Assembly (NCBI GenBank): GCA_034434915.1 | Contig: DAOTYE010000032.1 | Span: forward strand, 1-13,718 | DNA length: 13,718 bases | Direction of reading: 5' to 3' | DNA from: DAOTYE01 sp034434915 | GTDB lineage: Bacteria; Chloroflexota; Dehalococcoidia; Dehalococcoidales; RBG-16-60-22 | In this document: positions 12,357-13,718 of the stretch, in pieces | Position numbering within the stretch: position 1 is the stretch's first letter | Layout: each line of letters opens with the position of its first letter | Program-made: the position numbers and the translations under genes | Notes under the pieces: generated by a model | Database searches by the model: none | Seen by the model: the letters and a program-made list of their open reading frames with translations, nothing else | Told to the model about the DNA's origin: nothing

Positions 12357-13388
12357 ATGCGTGAGGCTCTGCTTCAGGAAAAGCTGTCCGGCTCCAGGGT
12401 GCGGTGCAACATCTGCCAGTGGCGCTGTGCCATCAACCCGGGGAAGTCCGGAGTGTGCCACATGTACCAGAACCGGGACGGCGTCCTCTATAACATGAAC
12501 TACGCCAAAGCCTCATCGTTGCATGCTGACCCCATTGAGAAGAAGCCGCTGTTCCACTTCTACCCGGGGAGCAAGTGTTTCTCCATCGGGGGGTGGGGCT
12601 GTAACTTTCACTGCCAGCACTGCCAGAACTGGGAAATCTCCTGCCCGATTCATGATGAGCCGTGGCGGAGTTCCCAGGAGGTGACGCCGGAGACTGCCAT
12701 CGCTCTGACGAAGCGGTACCAGTGTGAAGGCATATCCTGGACCTACAACGAGCCGACGATGTGGTTTGAATATACCCTTGACTCGGCGAAGCTGGCGAAG
12801 CAGAACAACCTCTATACGGTCTATGTCACCAATGGTTATATGACCCCGGAGGCGCTGGACACCATCGGTCCGCACCTGGATGCGTGGCGGGTGGATGTTA
12901 AGGGGTTCAGCGATAAGTTTTATCAGGACCTGGCTAGAGTGCCGCACTGGCGGGGGATTCTGGATGTTGCCAGAAGGGCGAAAGAGAAGTGGCACATGCA
13001 TGTTGAGGTCATCACCAATATCATTCCCACCATGAACGATGATGACACCCAGCTCAGCGGCATCGCCACGTGGATAAAGACAGCTCTGGGCGAGCTTACC
13101 CCCTGGCATGTGACCCGCTTCTATCCCCATCACGGGCTGATGCACCTGCCGCCTACGCCGGTGGAGACCCTTGAGCGGGCGTATGACATCGGCAAGAAGG
13201 CGGGACTGAAGTTCGTCTATGCGGGCAATGTGGCGGGGCATCCGAGCGAAAGCACGGTGTGCTATTCCTGCGGTAAACTTATCGTGGAGAGGTATGGCTA
13301 CCAGACACACGTCATCGGGTTGAGGGGCTCAAAGTGCAAGTATTGTGGTGCGGAGCTTAATTTCAGGGTTAAACTGAAGGAGGGCTGA
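12357..13388 (+). CDS. amrS: AmmeMemoRadiSam system radical SAM enzyme
   Basis: This 343-residue protein is a radical SAM enzyme of the AmmeMemoRadiSam type; I am not aware of an established reaction. The cluster-binding motif is GCNFHCQHCQNW, with C82, C86 and C89. Before it is a conserved Cys block CNICQWRCAINPGKSGVC (C17, C20, C24, C34), which could hold an additional metal centre. The SAM-barrel blocks GISWTYNEPTMWFEY, YTVYVTNGYM, AWRVDVKGFSDKFYQDL and TNIIPTMND follow. The C-terminal tail has CYSCG (C302, C305) and CKYCG (C327, C330), a rubredoxin- or zinc-ribbon-like four-Cys site. All the residues expected of the family are present. It is translated from ATG 12357. Its stop is one base before the ATG of the next gene, so the two are coupled. 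Confidence 0.93.
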   Translation: MREALLQEKLSGSRVRCNICQWRCAINPGKSGVCHMYQNRDGVLYNMNYAKASSLHADPIEKKPLFHFYPGSKCFSIGGWGCNFHCQHCQNWEISCPIHDEPWRSSQEVTPETAIALTKRYQCEGISWTYNEPTMWFEYTLDSAKLAKQNNLYTVYVTNGYMTPEALDTIGPHLDAWRVDVKGFSDKFYQDLARVPHWRGILDVARRAKEKWHMHVEVITNIIPTMNDDDTQLSGIATWIKTALGELTPWHVTRFYPHHGLMHLPPTPVETLERAYDIGKKAGLKFVYAGNVAGHPSESTVCYSCGKLIVERYGYQTHVIGLRGSKCKYCGAELNFRVKLKEG

Positions 13389-13389
13389 G

Positions 13390-13718
13390 ATGGTGAGACA
13401 GCCTGTGGTCGCCGGACAATTTTACCCCGCTTCCCCCTCGCAATTGCGGGAGATGATTGGGTCGCTCGTTGACGAGAAGGCGGCAAAAGAAGAGGTCATC
13501 GGCGTGGTCTCGCCGCATGCGGGATACGTCTATTCCGGACCGGTGGCGGGAGCGGTCGTCTCCAGAATCAAGTTCAAGGACACCTTCATCATCCTTGGTC
13601 CGAACCATACCGGCAGGGGCAAGCCGTTCAGCATCATGACCAGGGGAAGCTGGCAGACGCCGCTCGGAGAGGTGGCGATTGACGAAGAGCTGGCGGAGAA
13701 GATGCTGGACATTTCCTC
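13390..13718 (+). CDS. amrB: AmmeMemoRadiSam system protein B, MEMO1 family (3' end outside window)
   Basis: An open frame runs from ATG 13390 to the window end with no stop (109 codons plus two bases). It begins VRQPVVAGQFYPASPSQLREM and contains VSPHAGYVYSGPVAGAV and ILGPNHTGRG, the two His-bearing motifs of the MEMO/class III dioxygenase-like fold, in which the histidines coordinate a metal. Human MEMO1 is reported to bind redox metals (copper/iron). AAGGAGGG at 13377-13384 lies five bases before the ATG. The radical SAM gene ends one base before it. The AMMECR1-like partner, protein A, may be fused or encoded just downstream but cannot be seen here. Confidence 0.93.
   Translation, partial: MVRQPVVAGQFYPASPSQLREMIGSLVDEKAAKEEVIGVVSPHAGYVYSGPVAGAVVSRIKFKDTFIILGPNHTGRGKPFSIMTRGSWQTPLGEVAIDEELAEKMLDIS

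Noticed and set aside
11981..12358. 125-residue minus-strand ORF
   Set aside because: It runs through the hairpin repeats; its SSSPFEKGGLRGIF stretch is the usual translation of this dispersed repeat. No ribosome binding site or domain.
12513..13310. 265-residue minus-strand ORF
   Set aside because: It is antisense to the radical SAM gene whose CxxxCxxC motif and full-length frame are clear.

Overview
The window looks like a chromosomal segment from an anaerobic bacterium, most likely an uncultured member of the Dehalococcoidia (Chloroflexota). That placement is inference. It rests on the moderately high GC, a Cys-rich AbrB-family protein resembling HgcC paired with an ArsM methyltransferase, a short archaeal-type nicotinate phosphoribosyltransferase, a small DUF5679-like zinc ribbon, and an AmmeMemoRadiSam pair. 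There are no rRNAs, tRNAs, complete mobile elements or CRISPR arrays.

Layout. (1) Positions 1-1432, plus strand: a 45-residue zinc-ribbon gene with its own promoter; a structured intergenic region with several hairpins and a possible three-way junction; then the most striking gene, a methionine sulfoxide reductase A read through an in-frame TGA at 845-847. The TGA sits exactly where MsrA has its catalytic Cys and is followed by a bacterial SECIS-like hairpin. The N-terminus carries a lipoprotein signal, so the product is predicted to be a selenocysteine MsrA lipoprotein acting outside the cytoplasm. (2) 1442-3933, plus strand: a good sigma70 promoter drives a TIGR03936/DUF2344 protein, TilS (tRNA-Ile lysidine synthetase) and a small transglutaminase-like protein that overlaps the end of tilS. 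(3) 3947-5110, minus strand: an HgcC-like AbrB regulator and arsM behind a promoter overlapped by nested palindromes, probably an operator. (4) 5111-5217: a short spacer with a REP-like hairpin.

(5) 5218-11884, minus strand: a tightly spaced seven-gene operon. In transcription order it encodes a BioD-like P-loop/DRTGG protein, PurM, an RraA-like protein, an AlkD-type DNA alkylation repair protein, PurH, a nicotinamidase-like hydrolase and nicotinate phosphoribosyltransferase. It joins two steps of de novo purine synthesis to NAD salvage, with a possible nucleotide- or acyl-phosphate-sensing protein at its head. (6) 11818-12356: a 539-base divergent intergenic region with two promoters, an interrupted inverted repeat, two diverged copies of a hairpin-forming repeat and a GC-rich hairpin. 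(7) 12357-end, plus strand: the AmmeMemoRadiSam radical SAM enzyme followed by protein B, which runs off the window.

The main discovery candidate is the selenoprotein MsrA lipoprotein and its structured leader. A conventional gene caller would split this gene into an 85-residue 'hypothetical lipoprotein' and an N-terminally truncated MsrA.
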